Translations under genes and position numbers: made by a program | Part shown: positions 51,590-61,578 of the stretch, in pieces | How positions within the stretch are numbered: the first letter of the stretch is position 1 | How the letters are laid out: each line of letters opens with the position of its first letter | Notes under the pieces: generated by a model | Seen by the model: the letters and a program-made list of their open reading frames with translations, nothing else | Told to the model about the DNA's origin: nothing | The model's database searches: none | Source of the DNA: Streptococcus sp. 263_SSPC | GTDB taxonomy: Bacteria > Bacillota > Bacilli > Lactobacillales > Aerococcaceae | Reading direction: 5' to 3' | Assembly (NCBI RefSeq): GCF_001071995.1 | Contig: NZ_JVNU01000029.1 | Location: forward strand, 24,371 to 88,370 | Length of the DNA stretch: 64,000 bases

Positions 51590-51613
51590 GAGCCGAGACT
51601 ATAGCCTCGGCTC
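51590..51613 (-). terminator. prs terminator
   Basis: GAGCCGAG / CTCGGCTC stem (51590-51597, 51606-51613) followed by ATTTTTG on the minus strand, 21 bases after the prs stop. Confidence 0.9.
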
Positions 51614-51634
51614 ATTTATTTTAACAATTCTTTA

Positions 51635-52612
51635 TTAATCTAAAATAGTAAATTTCTCGATAAACAACGGACTCACTGAGCGGTTTTCGTGAATACGACG
51701 AATTGCTTCCGCCATTAATTGGTCTACGCTGATTTGGACAATCTTACCACCTGTTTTTTCTTCAGGAACTTCGATTGAGTCTGTTACAACTACTTCTTTA
51801 ATCACTGAATTGTTGATACGTTCTAATGCTGGGCCAGATAATACGGCGTGTGTACAGCAAGCATACACTTCAAGAGCACCTGCATCTTTAATCGCTTGTG
51901 CAGCAAGTGTGATTGTTCCAGCTGTATCAATCATGTCATCGATTAATACGGCAACTTTCCCTTTTACTTCACCGATGATATTCATGACTTCTGCCACGTT
52001 CGCTTTCGGACGACGTTTATCAACAATCGCGATTGGTGCATGTAAGAACTCAGCCATTTTACGAGCACGAGTTACCCCACCGTGGTCAGGAGATACAACA
52101 ACGATATCTTTATCTTTGAAGTTGTTTTCTAAAAAGTGGTTCGCAAGAAGTGGAGCTCCTAATAAGTGGTCCACTGGAATGTCGAAGAACCCTTGAATTT
52201 GCGCAGCGTGTAAATCAAGTGTTAACACACGGTCTGCACCTGCTTGAGTAATCATGTTGGCAACTAATTTTGCTGTGATGGGTTCACGAGATTGTGCTTT
52301 ACGGTCTTGACGAGCGTATCCATAGTAAGGAATAACAATGTTAATTGTTTTTGCACTCGCACGGCGTAATGCATCTACCATGATTAATAACTCCATTAAG
52401 TTATCATTTACTGGATAAGAAGTTGATTGAACGATATACACATGGCAGCCACGTACACTTTCATCGATATTGATTTTGATTTCGCCATCGCTGAATTGAG
52501 TGACAGAAACTTTACCAAGTTCTAAACCGACTTCTTCAGCAATCTTTGCCGCTAAAGGACGATTTGAGCTTAATGCGAATATTTTTAAATTAGGATCGGA
52601 ATAATGTTCCAC
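51635..52612 (-). CDS. prs: Ribose-phosphate pyrophosphokinase
   Basis: Makes PRPP from ribose-5-phosphate and ATP for purine, pyrimidine, His, Trp and NAD synthesis. 325 residues. ATP-binding flag and loop ([15 protein letters not shown]), [16 protein letters not shown], and PRPP-binding loop [13 protein letters not shown]. Follows glmU as in many Firmicutes. Confidence 0.97.
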   Translation of the reverse strand: MEHYSDPNLKIFALSSNRPLAAKIAEEVGLELGKVSVTQFSDGEIKINIDESVRGCHVYIVQSTSYPVNDNLMELLIMVDALRRASAKTINIVIPYYGYARQDRKAQSREPITAKLVANMITQAGADRVLTLDLHAAQIQGFFDIPVDHLLGAPLLANHFLENNFKDKDIVVVSPDHGGVTRARKMAEFLHAPIAIVDKRRPKANVAEVMNIIGEVKGKVAVLIDDMIDTAGTITLAAQAIKDAGALEVYACCTHAVLSGPALERINNSVIKEVVVTDSIEVPEEKTGGKIVQISVDQLMAEAIRRIHENRSVSPLFIEKFTILD

Positions 52613-52705
52613 AATGATAACCCCCGAAGTTTATTTTATAGTACTATCATACCGTGTTTTGTTTAAATTTTGAATATTTTTGCTAAAAATTTTTGGGAAA
52701 AATTT

Positions 52706-54085
52706 TTAGTCTTTTTGAGCAGATGGTAATTTTGAAGCATAATCTTCTTTATTTACTTGACGACTACGTGCAATCGCAAGTGCTCCAGCTGGAACATCTT
52801 CGGTAATCGTTGAACCTGCAGCGATAAATACATCATCGCCCACTGTAACTGGCGCAACGATATTGGCATTACATCCGATAAATACATGGCTACCAATTGT
52901 CGCACGATATTTATTTTTACCATCGTAGTTTACAAACACAGTTCCACAACCAACGTTAATATCTTCGCCAAGGTCGGCATCCCCGATGTATGTTAAGTGG
53001 CCTACTTTCGTATCAGCACCAAGCGTTGAGTTCTTCACTTCTACAAAGTTCCCCACATGAACGCGTTCGCCTAATACAGAATTTGGACGTAAGTGTGCAA
53101 ATGGACCTGCATTGCTGTCGAGTTTCATATGAGATTCTTCGATGTTTGCTGCTACAAGACGAACGCCGTCTTCTAACACGCTATCACGAACCACGCTGTG
53201 TGCTCCGATGAAGCAGTTTGAACCGATGACTGTTTTGCCTTTTAAGACAACACCAGGTTCAATCACAGTGTCTGCCCCGATTTGAACAGTTGATTCGATA
53301 TACGTTGCCTCTGGGTCGATTAAAGTAACCCCGTTGCGCATATGTTCTTCGTTGATACGAAGACGCATGTATTTCTCAGCTTTAGAAAGAGCCACACGGT
53401 CGTTCACGCCCATTCCTTCGTCGAAATCTTTCATTGGGTAAGCAGAAACCACTTCTCCTCGTTTCTTCAAGATTTCTAATACGTCTGGTAAGTAGTACTC
53501 GCCTTGAGCGTTGTCGTTACCAACTTCGTGTAACGCGCTGAAAAGAGCAACATTATCGAAGCAGTAAGTACCCGTGTTGATTTCTTTGACTTGTTGTTCT
53601 TCAGGAGTTGCGTCTTTTTGTTCCACGTTTTTAAGAACAGAACCGTCCGTATCGCGAATCACACGGCCGTATCCAGTTGGATCTTGGGCAATCGCTGTAA
53701 GGATCGTTGCTTTCGCGCCTGTACGTTCATGTTCTTTCATTAAAGCAGAAAGAGTTTCGCTTGTTAATAATGGAGTGTCTCCACAGATTACAATCGTAGT
53801 TCCTTCTTTTCCTTTTAGAAGAGATTCTGCTTGTAACACCGCATGTCCTGTTCCTAATTGTTCAGCTTGAACGGCATAAGAAACACGGTCTCCAAGATGG
53901 TTTTGTACCATTTCTGCACCATGTCCAACAATCGCTACGATTTCAGTAGCTCCAGTTTTTTCAACTTGGTCTACAACGTGCTCTACCATTGGTTTGCCGC
54001 AAACGGGATGCATTACTTTGTAAAGGGAAGATTTCATACGAGTTCCTTTACCCGCAGCTAAAATAATTCCGAATTTTTGTTTCAT
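52706..54085 (-). CDS. glmU: Bifunctional GlmU: GlcNAc-1-P uridyltransferase / GlcN-1-P acetyltransferase
   Basis: Makes UDP-GlcNAc for peptidoglycan and teichoic acid. 459 residues. N-terminal nucleotidyltransferase [21 protein letters not shown]-terminal left-handed beta-helix acetyltransferase with hexapeptide repeats and catalytic His region [14 protein letters not shown]. Upstream of prs. Confidence 0.97.
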   Translation of the reverse strand: MKQKFGIILAAGKGTRMKSSLYKVMHPVCGKPMVEHVVDQVEKTGATEIVAIVGHGAEMVQNHLGDRVSYAVQAEQLGTGHAVLQAESLLKGKEGTTIVICGDTPLLTSETLSALMKEHERTGAKATILTAIAQDPTGYGRVIRDTDGSVLKNVEQKDATPEEQQVKEINTGTYCFDNVALFSALHEVGNDNAQGEYYLPDVLEILKKRGEVVSAYPMKDFDEGMGVNDRVALSKAEKYMRLRINEEHMRNGVTLIDPEATYIESTVQIGADTVIEPGVVLKGKTVIGSNCFIGAHSVVRDSVLEDGVRLVAANIEESHMKLDSNAGPFAHLRPNSVLGERVHVGNFVEVKNSTLGADTKVGHLTYIGDADLGEDINVGCGTVFVNYDGKNKYRATIGSHVFIGCNANIVAPVTVGDDVFIAAGSTITEDVPAGALAIARSRQVNKEDYASKLPSAQKD

Positions 54086-54179
54086 AATAAGCTCCTTGCT
54101 CTTTGAATTTCTACCTTCTAATAGTATAGTACCACGCTGTTTTTTTCAAGAAATCACTGGCTACAAACAAACTTTTAAA

Positions 54180-54214
54180 AATAAAAAAGGCTCCCAGCTT
54201 TTCAGCCGGGAAAC
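54180..54214 (-). terminator. Terminator after the AEC transporter
   Basis: CCCGGCT / AGCTGGG stem with a GAAA loop, followed by AGCCTTTTTTA on the minus strand; ends the malolactic transcript. Confidence 0.8.
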
Positions 54215-54218
54215 CCTA

Positions 54219-55169
54219 TTATCCAATAATTGTTTGGAGTATTGGAATGACAATAACAAATAGAACTGTACTTAAAGTGACAATATTCGTTGAAAATTCG
54301 ACATCTCCATCCCCTTGGTTCGCTAAAATTGGTAGTACGGCTAAGGCTGGCGTTGCAGACTGAATCATAAATGTTAGATATTCCGCAGTAACCATTCCAG
54401 GTGCCATCAATTTAAGAACCGCAAACATTAATACTGGGGCAACGATAAAACGCCCTACTAATGCTACGATACTATCCTTATCAAATCGAATGGTCTTAAT
54501 ACCCGCTTTAGCTAATACAATCCCAATGTATACAAGTGATAATGGAGTTGTTAAACCTCCTACATAGCCTAATGTACTTGATACGAAACTAGGAAGTGGA
54601 ATATTAATAACTAAGAACACTACTGAAACGATAAATCCGAGTAACGGAGCTGGAAGTAATTTCTTCCAATCGAAATGAGATTCTTGTTTCTTCTTTCCAC
54701 TTTTACTATCGCTTGTCATTAAAAAGACACCTAATGTCCAAGTCGAAATCGTATTCGTAATATAGTAAATCAAGAAGTATGCTAATGCATCATCACCGAA
54801 TAATGCGATGTTCAGAGGCAATCCAATAAAGATCGTATTCGCATTGACGAATGTATTAATGACTGTCCCTCTTCGCCCTGGTGCCACTTTAAAGGCTTTG
54901 ACACTTAAAAACGCCACAATATATCCAAGCGCGAAAGCAACAAATGTATAGACGAGTCCTCCTGATAAGCTAATCAATTTTTCTAGTGTTAAATATTTTA
55001 ACACGGAAACAAAAATTGATACTGGCATCGCTACGTTCATAATCAATTTAGACAAATCATTGCCAAAATCATTATGGAACCAGCCTCTTACTTGTAGGAA
55101 ATATCCAAGCACAATCAGTGCAATAATTGGAATAATGGACTCAAGAGATGTTAGAAATAACATCCGCAT
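54219..55169 (-). CDS. mleP: AEC-family transporter, probable malate permease
   Basis: 316 residues, ten predicted membrane helices of the auxin-efflux-carrier family. Six bases after the malolactic enzyme gene, so one operon. In lactic acid bacteria this partner exchanges malate for lactate; that role is inferred from context. Confidence 0.85.
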   Translation of the reverse strand: MRMLFLTSLESIIPIIALIVLGYFLQVRGWFHNDFGNDLSKLIMNVAMPVSIFVSVLKYLTLEKLISLSGGLVYTFVAFALGYIVAFLSVKAFKVAPGRRGTVINTFVNANTIFIGLPLNIALFGDDALAYFLIYYITNTISTWTLGVFLMTSDSKSGKKKQESHFDWKKLLPAPLLGFIVSVVFLVINIPLPSFVSSTLGYVGGLTTPLSLVYIGIVLAKAGIKTIRFDKDSIVALVGRFIVAPVLMFAVLKLMAPGMVTAEYLTFMIQSATPALAVLPILANQGDGDVEFSTNIVTLSTVLFVIVIPILQTIIG

Positions 55170-55175
55170 CGCCTC

Positions 55176-56798
55176 CTAATATTTTGGTGTCCATCTGAAG
55201 TCACGAACAGCTTTTTCCATATCTTGTTCAGCTGCGCGTGCTAGACCTTGTTCTTGTGCTTTTTTAGCGACTGCTGTTGCCACTTTCAATGACACTTCTG
55301 CCACGTATTTGAATGGAGGTAACACAGGTGCGCCTGGTTTTGTAATATCCACAATACCGCTTAAGGCATGCGCTGCAGCACCAATCATTTCGTCTGTTAA
55401 TAGACTCGCTTCTGAAGCAAGCATTCCTAATCCAAGACCTGGGTAGATTAACGCATTGTTCGCTTGTCCGATAACATAGTTCACACCGTTGTACTCAATG
55501 TCGTCTGAAGGAATTCCTGTCGCAACGAAAGCTTTTCCGTTTGACCATTCGATAAGGTCTTTGGCAGTAGCTTCTGCTAATTTTGTAGGATTTGATAATG
55601 GGAAAATCACTGGACGTTCTGTGTTTTCGCACATTGCTTCAACAACTTCTTTTGTAAATGTACCAGGTTGCGTTGAAGTCCCCACTAAGATAGTTGGTTT
55701 AACAGTTTTAACAACTTCTAATAAATCTGTTAGTTTGTCTGCATTTGCAAAATCACTACGTTTTTTCGCAAAAGGACGTTGTTCCGGAGTTAAATCGTCC
55801 ATATCGTCAAATAACAATCCTTGTTTGTCGATCATAAAGAAACGTTTATACGCTTCTTCTTCGCTCAGACCATCAACGACCATTTCACGAAGGACACGAG
55901 AAGCAATTCCTGCCCCTGCAGTCCCCCCACCGTAGCATAAGTACACTTGGTCTGTTAGTTTTTCACCAGCGATATCCATTGCGGCAAACACCCCACCGAG
56001 TGTCACGATTCCTGTACCTTGAATATCATCGTTGAAGGTTGGGATTTGAGTTTTGTATTTATTTAAGATATTAGCCGCATTGCCGCGTCCGAAGTCTTCC
56101 CAGTGTAAATATAATTTAGGGAAGAGACGTTCTGCTGTTTCAACGAATTGGTCGATAAAGGCATAATAACGGTCACCACGCACACGTTCATGACGATTTC
56201 CTAAATAATTTGGATCATCCAATAAGCTTTGGCGGTTTGTTCCTGCATCAATCACTAATGGAAGAACACTTGCAGGGTCGATTCCGGCTGCTCCTGTATA
56301 GACCATTAATTTACCAACAGAGATGTCTACCCCGTTTGTACCCCAGTCACCGATTCCAAGAATTCCTTCTGCGTCGGTCACAACGATTAAACGAATATCA
56401 CGGTCACCTGCCGCATTTTTCAAGGTTGCTTCGATATTTTCTGGATGGTTGATGTCTAAGTATGCTGCATATTGTGGATCTACAAAGAGTTCGCTGTAGT
56501 TTTCAATCGTGTCCGCAATTGTTGGGTCATATACGATTGGGTTGAACTCCTCTAAGTGTTGTGAGAATAAATAGTAGAATAAAGTACGGTTTGTGTTGAA
56601 GATTTCCATTAAGAAAAGACGTTTTTCAAGATCATTGGCTTTTTGGTGCATATGCGCATAGGTTTGCGCTGCTTGTTCTTCCAATGTTTGAACGTACGGT
56701 GGTAACAAACCTACCAATCCTAATTCTTGACGTTCTTCTTGTGTAAATGCTGTCCCTTTATTTTTGAAAGGGTTGTTTAAAATTTCGTGTCCACGCAT
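55176..56798 (-). CDS. mleS: Malolactic enzyme
   Basis: NAD- and Mn-dependent enzyme turning L-malate into L-lactate and CO2. 540 residues. Malic-enzyme fold: [40 protein letters not shown]ossmann loop, and [17 protein letters not shown] region near 375. Sequence follows lactococcal MleS closely, including the N-terminal [16 protein letters not shown]. The proton consumption gives acid resistance and energy. Divergent LysR regulator upstream. Confidence 0.93.
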   Translation of the reverse strand: MRGHEILNNPFKNKGTAFTQEERQELGLVGLLPPYVQTLEEQAAQTYAHMHQKANDLEKRLFLMEIFNTNRTLFYYLFSQHLEEFNPIVYDPTIADTIENYSELFVDPQYAAYLDINHPENIEATLKNAAGDRDIRLIVVTDAEGILGIGDWGTNGVDISVGKLMVYTGAAGIDPASVLPLVIDAGTNRQSLLDDPNYLGNRHERVRGDRYYAFIDQFVETAERLFPKLYLHWEDFGRGNAANILNKYKTQIPTFNDDIQGTGIVTLGGVFAAMDIAGEKLTDQVYLCYGGGTAGAGIASRVLREMVVDGLSEEEAYKRFFMIDKQGLLFDDMDDLTPEQRPFAKKRSDFANADKLTDLLEVVKTVKPTILVGTSTQPGTFTKEVVEAMCENTERPVIFPLSNPTKLAEATAKDLIEWSNGKAFVATGIPSDDIEYNGVNYVIGQANNALIYPGLGLGMLASEASLLTDEMIGAAAHALSGIVDITKPGAPVLPPFKYVAEVSLKVATAVAKKAQEQGLARAAEQDMEKAVRDFRWTPKY

Positions 56799-56836
56799 GG
56801 TGATTCCTCCTTAAATGGTTGTTGATGAAACTGTAC

Positions 56837-56882
56837 TATATACTCGGGTGTAAAGTCGTTCATCTGTCTAGGTGAGTATATA
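56837..56882. promoter_or_regulatory. Inverted repeat upstream of mleS
   Basis: Perfect TATATACTC / GAGTATATA arms (56837-56845, 56874-56882) spaced by 28 bases, 40-85 bases before mleS. Candidate MleR binding region; one arm overlaps a TATAGT -10-like box on the minus strand, with no clear -35. Confidence 0.5.
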
Positions 56883-56885
56883 AAT

Positions 56886-56915
56886 AAAAAAGCCTTCTAT
56901 TCTCTAGAAGACTCG
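56886..56915 (-). terminator. Terminator in the mleS-mleR gap
   Basis: AGTCTTCT / AGAAGGCT stem followed by TTTTTT on the minus strand. It isolates mleS from transcription coming from the regulator side. Confidence 0.75.
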
Positions 56916-57000
56916 ACATAGACAGATTTCAAGTGTTCGTCTTCTAAAGGAACTATCATTATCGCCTTTGGTAAGCAAACACCTTCTTTCAATTTTACAT
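56897..57000 (-). pseudogene. Probable LysR C-terminal remnant
   Basis: The last 30 codons of an 83-codon frame read KEGVCLPKAIMIVPLEDEHL and onward, which resembles the end of a LysR effector-binding domain; the frame upstream of this does not resemble any LysR part. It ends inside the terminator. Most likely a degraded regulator gene; it could also be chance. Confidence 0.35.
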
Positions 57001-57141
57001 TGACGCTCGATTGTATATTCTCAAAACGAATGAGAATTTTGATATAATTAATTATATCACTTATTTTACAATAAATATATAAAACGAAGTTAATTCTATT
57101 CACCATAAAAAGTTTTATCAATCGTTCAGCCTTCTTTACGA

Positions 57142-57170
57142 TTGACATTCTAAAAAATAACTTATAGCAT
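57142..57170 (+). promoter_or_regulatory. mleR promoter
   Basis: Consensus TTGACA (57142-57147), 17 bases, TAGCAT (57165-57170), 50 bases upstream of the regulator. Confidence 0.6.
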
Positions 57171-57221
57171 AGTCAAACAGAGGTCGTCTTATAATTTTTT
57201 TATATATGAGGAGGAACGTTT

Positions 57222-58112
57222 ATGAAACTTCAACAACTTAAGTACTTCAACGAATTATGCCGTTTAAAATCATTTTCAAAAGTAGCTTCTAAATTCAAGG
57301 TCAGTCAACCAACTGTTAGCTACGCCATCAAAGGGTTAGAAGATACACTCGGCGTTCAGCTCATTGTTAGAGATCAATCCCATTCAAAAATTTCCCTCAC
57401 AAAAGAAGGGCAAATTTTTAGACAATTTTCTCAAAACGCCTTGCAACAACTTGAAATGGGAAAGGCTGCCCTAAAAGCCTCCAATAATAGCCGTGTAAAA
57501 ATTGGAATTACTGCTGCTCTTTCTCGATTCTTCGATTTGACCCAACATTTGTCTTCACTCGAACAGATTTTTGGTACAGAAATCATCTTACTGGAAGATG
57601 GCTCTAAAGAAATTACGAAGAAGATTGCATCAAACCAACTAGATATTGCTTTATTCGGAACATGCAAAGAAGTAACTAGTTCGCAACATGATTTGAAAAA
57701 AATCGCAACCTTCCCTTTTAAATTGGCAGTGTCTAAAAGTCATCCATTGGCAAAAGCATCGCATGTTCACATTTCTCAAGTAGAGCAAGAAGAATTCATT
57801 CTTTTTAACGAACACTTTGTTCACAATGAAGTATTCTGGCGGTTTATGAATACGTACGGAATCGTTCCAAATATTTTAGCCGAGGTCAGCGATATTCATG
57901 GATTTGAAAACTTTATCAAGCAAAAAAATACAGTAGGTCTTCTCGTGGACTTCTTGAAACTTAACGGTATTCAATTAATTGAACTAGACGAGACAGAGCC
58001 TGTCCAATTCTATTTATACTTAGCTAAACAAAAAGGCGGAAAAATCACTGACAAGAAATTCAAACAAATTGAAACCTATATTCTTGAACAAATTCAATCC
58101 CTTAAAAAATAG
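57222..58112 (+). CDS. mleR: LysR-family regulator, probable MleR
   Basis: 296 residues, LysR type: HTH at about 17-37 (FSKVASKFKVSQPTVSYAIK), then effector domain. Start behind AGGAGG. Divergent from mleS-mleP, which it presumably activates with malate as co-inducer; the identification rests on position. Confidence 0.85.
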   Translation: MKLQQLKYFNELCRLKSFSKVASKFKVSQPTVSYAIKGLEDTLGVQLIVRDQSHSKISLTKEGQIFRQFSQNALQQLEMGKAALKASNNSRVKIGITAALSRFFDLTQHLSSLEQIFGTEIILLEDGSKEITKKIASNQLDIALFGTCKEVTSSQHDLKKIATFPFKLAVSKSHPLAKASHVHISQVEQEEFILFNEHFVHNEVFWRFMNTYGIVPNILAEVSDIHGFENFIKQKNTVGLLVDFLKLNGIQLIELDETEPVQFYLYLAKQKGGKITDKKFKQIETYILEQIQSLKK

Positions 58113-58113
58113 T

Positions 58114-58139
58114 AAAAGGCGTCTACTTAGACGCCTTTT
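58114..58139. terminator. Bidirectional terminator between mleR and fic
   Basis: AAAAGGCGTC / GACGCCTTTT (58114-58123, 58130-58139) with T-tracts on both sides. The fic stop codon lies within this hairpin. Confidence 0.9.
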
Positions 58140-59124
58140 TTAATGTATATAACTTCCCTTTTGTGCTTCCGCTTGAAGTCAGTAACCCAACTTCCACGAA
58201 GAACGATAAATAACGTCGGACAGTTGCGGCACTGAGCCTAGTGAGGTCTTGTGCCTGCTGGTTGCCGATATTGCCGTACTGTTCTAAATAAGCCTTTACT
58301 TGTTCAAAGACTTCGCGCTCTTTTGGTTTTAACGAAGGCAAAATCACATAATTAGCACTTTCTTCTTCGATTCGATTTTGCACTTTTACTTCTTCAAGAG
58401 TTTCCAAAATCACTTCGAGCATAAACTCAACAAAAGCAGTCGCATCATTTTCCTTGTTACTGATAGCGAGTGCATTATAGTAGCCTTGTTGATGCGCATG
58501 TATGACCGACTCAATTGGGAGCCATTCGAATAACGGATTCCACCGGCTTAAGATGAGACTTTGCCACAAGCGCCCCATGCGTCCATTTCCGTCTTCAAAT
58601 GGATGAATGATTTCCAATTCAAAATGGACAAGACACGATTTCACTAAATCGAGCAAATCACTGTTCTTAGCCCACGAGAACAACTCTTTCACGAGCCCTG
58701 GAACAAACTGCGGACGTGCGCCCACATGAATCACTCGCCCGCTCGCATCATAAACGCCAACATCACTCAAGCGAAACTGTCCCGGATGCTTCACAAGGCC
58801 GTGTGTTAACAAGTGGTGTGCCTCCAGAAAATCCTCCACACTATACGGGTCCATCGAAAAGACACGTTCATACGCCTCATACGCATTTTGCACCTCATGA
58901 ATATCCTTTGGTGGGCCAAGCACACGTCTTCCCTCGATAATATCTGTCACCTGTTCCAGCGTCAGGCTATTATTTTCAATCGCAAGGGAGGACTGAATCG
59001 AGCGAATCCTATTTTCCTTGCGCAGTAATAGCGGACGTTTCTCAATGGAATATTTCGTCAGGAGTTCCGCAATATTGTGCACCAGCCCTAACATCTTTTC
59101 TGTAATTTGAAAATTTACTTGCAT
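58123..59124 (-). CDS. Fic family protein with C-terminal winged helix
   Basis: 333 residues from ATG 59122-59124, 8 bases after GAGAGG; a GTG three codons upstream overlaps that site. Fic core motif HPFEDGNGRMGR at about 174-185, complete for AMP transfer. An N-terminal inhibitory helix motif SLAIEN (about 46-51), [S/T]xxxE[N/G], marks a class II, self-inhibited enzyme. The C-terminal ~70 residues (EQYGNIGNQQAQDLTRLSAA) look like a winged helix. Fic enzymes AMPylate proteins; target unknown. Stand-alone gene. Confidence 0.9.
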   Translation of the reverse strand: MQVNFQITEKMLGLVHNIAELLTKYSIEKRPLLLRKENRIRSIQSSLAIENNSLTLEQVTDIIEGRRVLGPPKDIHEVQNAYEAYERVFSMDPYSVEDFLEAHHLLTHGLVKHPGQFRLSDVGVYDASGRVIHVGARPQFVPGLVKELFSWAKNSDLLDLVKSCLVHFELEIIHPFEDGNGRMGRLWQSLILSRWNPLFEWLPIESVIHAHQQGYYNALAISNKENDATAFVEFMLEVILETLEEVKVQNRIEEESANYVILPSLKPKEREVFEQVKAYLEQYGNIGNQQAQDLTRLSAATVRRYLSFFVEVGLLTSSGSTKGKLYTLKKASK

Positions 59125-59219
59125 CCGTCTCACCTCTCTTTTCTTTATTGTACTGGTACTTTTTTATCAAATCAAGCGAATTATGAGCGAAAAGTGAGCG
59201 GAAAAGTTGAGTTTCCCTA

Positions 59220-59263
59220 TTGATTTATTGTATACACAGAACTATACTACTGTATATACAGTA
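59220..59263 (+). promoter_or_regulatory. niaX-niaR promoter with two palindromic operators
   Basis: TTGATT (59220-59225), 17 bases, TATACT (59243-59248). A perfect 16-bp palindrome TACTGTATATACAGTA (59248-59263) covers the start of transcription, and TGTATACA (59229-59236) lies in the spacer. Likely NiaR binding sites. Confidence 0.7.
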
Positions 59264-59286
59264 AACAAAAGGAGAGTTTTATTCTG

Positions 59287-59808
59287 ATGAAAAATGTTCG
59301 TTTTATGACACTAACCGCACTATTAACCGCGATTGCCATCTTCATTCCTATCGCGATGCCATTAAAATTGGTGATTCCACCAGCTTCGTACACACTTGGA
59401 AGCCACGTTGCAATCTTTATCGCGATGTTTATCAATCCGTGGATGGCCATCTTCGTCGTTCTTGGGTCATCATATGGATTCTTTATTTCCGGTGCGTATC
59501 CACTCGTTATCGTTTTCCGCGCGCTATCGCATATTATTTTTGCGACACTTGGAGCCTTTTTCCTACAAAAATATCCAAAGACTCTTGAAAACCGCAAAGC
59601 GTCATGGATTTTTAACTTCGTATTGGCGCTTATTCACGCAGTCGGCGAAGTATTAGCCTGCGTGCTCTTCTACTCCGTTTCAGGGACGGATATTCAAAGC
59701 ATGTTTTACGTCCTCTTCGTCCTAGTCGGATTTGGTACAGTGATTCACAGTATGGTAGACTATGAAATAGCACTAGCGGTGTATAAAGTTTTACAAAAAA
59801 GACGTTAA
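59287..59808 (+). CDS. niaX: Niacin ECF transporter S-component (NiaX-like)
   Basis: 173 residues, six membrane helices with the ECF S-component look (LTALLTAIAIFIPIAMPLKL at the start). Co-transcribed with NiaR (12-base gap), which points to niacin uptake. It lacks its own ATPase and T subunit and should use the EcfA1/A2/T module at 4.9-7.4 kb. Confidence 0.82.
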   Translation: MKNVRFMTLTALLTAIAIFIPIAMPLKLVIPPASYTLGSHVAIFIAMFINPWMAIFVVLGSSYGFFISGAYPLVIVFRALSHIIFATLGAFFLQKYPKTLENRKASWIFNFVLALIHAVGEVLACVLFYSVSGTDIQSMFYVLFVLVGFGTVIHSMVDYEIALAVYKVLQKRR

Positions 59809-59820
59809 AAGAGGGACACT

Positions 59821-60339
59821 ATGCCAAAAGAACGAAAAGCCGAATTACTAAAATTGCTGAAAAATGCGCCAAAGCCACTCAACGGTCAAAGCCTAGCGGA
59901 ACATTTCCACGTAACACGACAAATTATCGTGCAAGACATCGCGCTTCTTCGTGCTGATGGGGCCACGATTCTATCGACCAACCGCGGATATGTCTACAAG
60001 GAGCAAGAGAGTTCGCCGTACGTTCATCGCCTCTTCAAGGTCAAACACGATACCGAGGCTATCGAAAGTGAACTTCTAGCCATTGTCGATAATGGAGGCC
60101 GTGTCCAAAATATTCAAATCGACCATCCCGTTTACGGTGAAATCCAAACGCTCGTGAAGCTCACGTGTCGCCGTGACGTTGAGCACTTCTTGGAGCAAAT
60201 CCACCAATCGGACTTCCGCCCACTATCGTCTCTAACAGACGGTGTGCATTATCATCTGGTTGAAGCCGAAAACCAACAAGACCTCGACTATATCGAAGAC
60301 TCCCTGGACAAATTAGGGTATTTAGTGAAAGAAGATTAA
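59821..60339 (+). CDS. niaR: Niacin-responsive transcriptional repressor NiaR
   Basis: 172 residues. N-terminal HTH_11 domain (about 1-60; LNGQSLAEHFHVTRQIIVQD) and C-terminal 3H domain, named for its conserved His (here in VQNIQIDHPVYGE, FLEQIHQSDFRP and DGVHYHLVEA). Senses niacin and represses NAD-precursor genes. Likely binds the operators 560 bases upstream, giving feedback on niaX. Confidence 0.9.
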   Translation: MPKERKAELLKLLKNAPKPLNGQSLAEHFHVTRQIIVQDIALLRADGATILSTNRGYVYKEQESSPYVHRLFKVKHDTEAIESELLAIVDNGGRVQNIQIDHPVYGEIQTLVKLTCRRDVEHFLEQIHQSDFRPLSSLTDGVHYHLVEAENQQDLDYIEDSLDKLGYLVKED

Positions 60340-60343
60340 AAGA

Positions 60344-60377
60344 AAGGAGCACCACACGATTGTGTGGTGCTCCTTTT
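60344..60377. terminator. Bidirectional terminator between niaR and nuclease
   Basis: 12-bp GC-rich stem GGAGCACCACAC / GTGTGGTGCTCC (60346-60357, 60362-60373) with A/T flanks on both sides. Confidence 0.92.
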
Positions 60378-60379
60378 AC

Positions 60380-61387
60380 TTATGGTCTATAGTGTTCTTT
60401 AGAACTATGCCGTTTCCCTAAGCGTTTCGCCTGAGCTTCTGTCATTTCCACAACATTCTGTTTGTTTGTGTTTGCTGGCATATTTTCCTTATAGTACCAG
60501 TAAATATCTGACTTTCCTTTTGTAGCTACATAGACTGTAATATACTCTTCCTGATTTACCGTCGTTTCGGTGACAGCTTCCGTTTGAACTACAGTAGTTT
60601 CTACTTTCTTCGCAAATAGCGGTTCCGCATTACCAGTCGCATAGTCGATTTTTGCATTTGGTGAAGTATTCTCTAAAACCACATGAGTCACACCATCTTT
60701 GTCGACGTTCTCTTGTTTTGTTCCAAAAGAAATCTTCATCAAAGTTCCATCGCTCTTTATTCCAGCATACTGCAACTCAATTTTTCGAGGGATGAGTTCA
60801 TCCCCCTCGTAAATTGGCGTTACTTTATAATCCAACCAATCATTCGGATGAGCATTAATCCAATCTGCAAGATTGTTCTCATAGAAAAGCATCGCGGTTT
60901 GGTTTGCGGAATCTTTATCGGACAAACTACCTGTATTTAACAGGGCTGTCATTGGTGTTAAATTCCGTAATTCATTATCAAGCCCACTGAATTGATATCC
61001 GACTAAATGCCCGCGATTCATCAGCCATGCTTCTTTACCACTTCCGGAGTCATCAATCGGTATCTTGTAGTTATGCCAACCAACAGGATCCACACTGATT
61101 TTCGGTTCCCTTTTTGCTTTCGGTTTATCTTTGATATTCAGTTGAATATGAGCTGATGTCGACCGTTCTAATTTATCAAGGTCTCCCAAAACCAATTGTT
61201 TTTCCTTCTTAAACGGAAGCAACGAATCCGGCAACTTCGCAGGTGCCACTGTCGTCGTTTCAACCGTTTTGACCTTTACTACTGTCTCAGTTGTTGCCTT
61301 TGACTCTTCCTTATGTCCCCCACATGCTGCCAAAGAAACGCAAGCGACTACTAACAAACCCAATTTCCAATTCGATTGAATCTTCAC
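60380..61387 (-). CDS. Secreted lipoprotein DNA/RNA non-specific endonuclease (EndA/NucA family)
   Basis: 335 residues starting at GTG. Signal peptide with lipobox SLAAC, lipidated Cys22; Thr/Val-rich linker (about 30-50); nuclease domain from about 95 with RGH at 125-127 (MNRGHLVGYQFSG) and the metal-binding Asn region RNLTPMTALLNTG. A C-terminal ~100-residue extension (TYWYYKENMPANTN-type) follows. Probably a cell-surface nuclease for DNA breakdown or uptake. Gene stands alone before a toxin-antitoxin pair. Confidence 0.85.
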   Translation of the reverse strand: MKIQSNWKLGLLVVACVSLAACGGHKEESKATTETVVKVKTVETTTVAPAKLPDSLLPFKKEKQLVLGDLDKLERSTSAHIQLNIKDKPKAKREPKISVDPVGWHNYKIPIDDSGSGKEAWLMNRGHLVGYQFSGLDNELRNLTPMTALLNTGSLSDKDSANQTAMLFYENNLADWINAHPNDWLDYKVTPIYEGDELIPRKIELQYAGIKSDGTLMKISFGTKQENVDKDGVTHVVLENTSPNAKIDYATGNAEPLFAKKVETTVVQTEAVTETTVNQEEYITVYVATKGKSDIYWYYKENMPANTNKQNVVEMTEAQAKRLGKRHSSKEHYRP

Positions 61388-61530
61388 CCTAATTCCCCCT
61401 ATTTTGCTTTGTTAAAAAACACACTAACTAGACTTAGTATATTCCTCCTACACCCTGAATACAATAGAGTTTTTATTTATTTTTCGTCCTTTCGGGTGAA
61501 AAAACCGTATAGGATATTTTGCTAACAGAA

Positions 61531-61557
61531 AAAGACCTGACATTTCTGCCAGGTCTT
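61531..61557 (-). terminator. Terminator after parE-like gene; copy 1 of a duplicated hairpin
   Basis: AAGACCTG / CAGGTCTT stem (61532-61539, 61550-61557). The 18 bases AAAGACCTGACATTTCTG recur at 62305-62322, where an IS element interrupts the copy. Confidence 0.8.
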
Positions 61558-61578
61558 CTATGTCAGTCCTATATTTTA

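Noticed and set aside
56897..57148. Intact 83-residue gene
   Set aside because: Only the last part resembles any protein, the rest is AT-rich with no site, and the stop lies inside a terminator; treated as a possible remnant.
60380..61387. Nuclease inactivated by Asn in place of Asp in the DRGH motif
   Set aside because: NRGH is common in lactic acid bacterial members of this family and the catalytic His is present.
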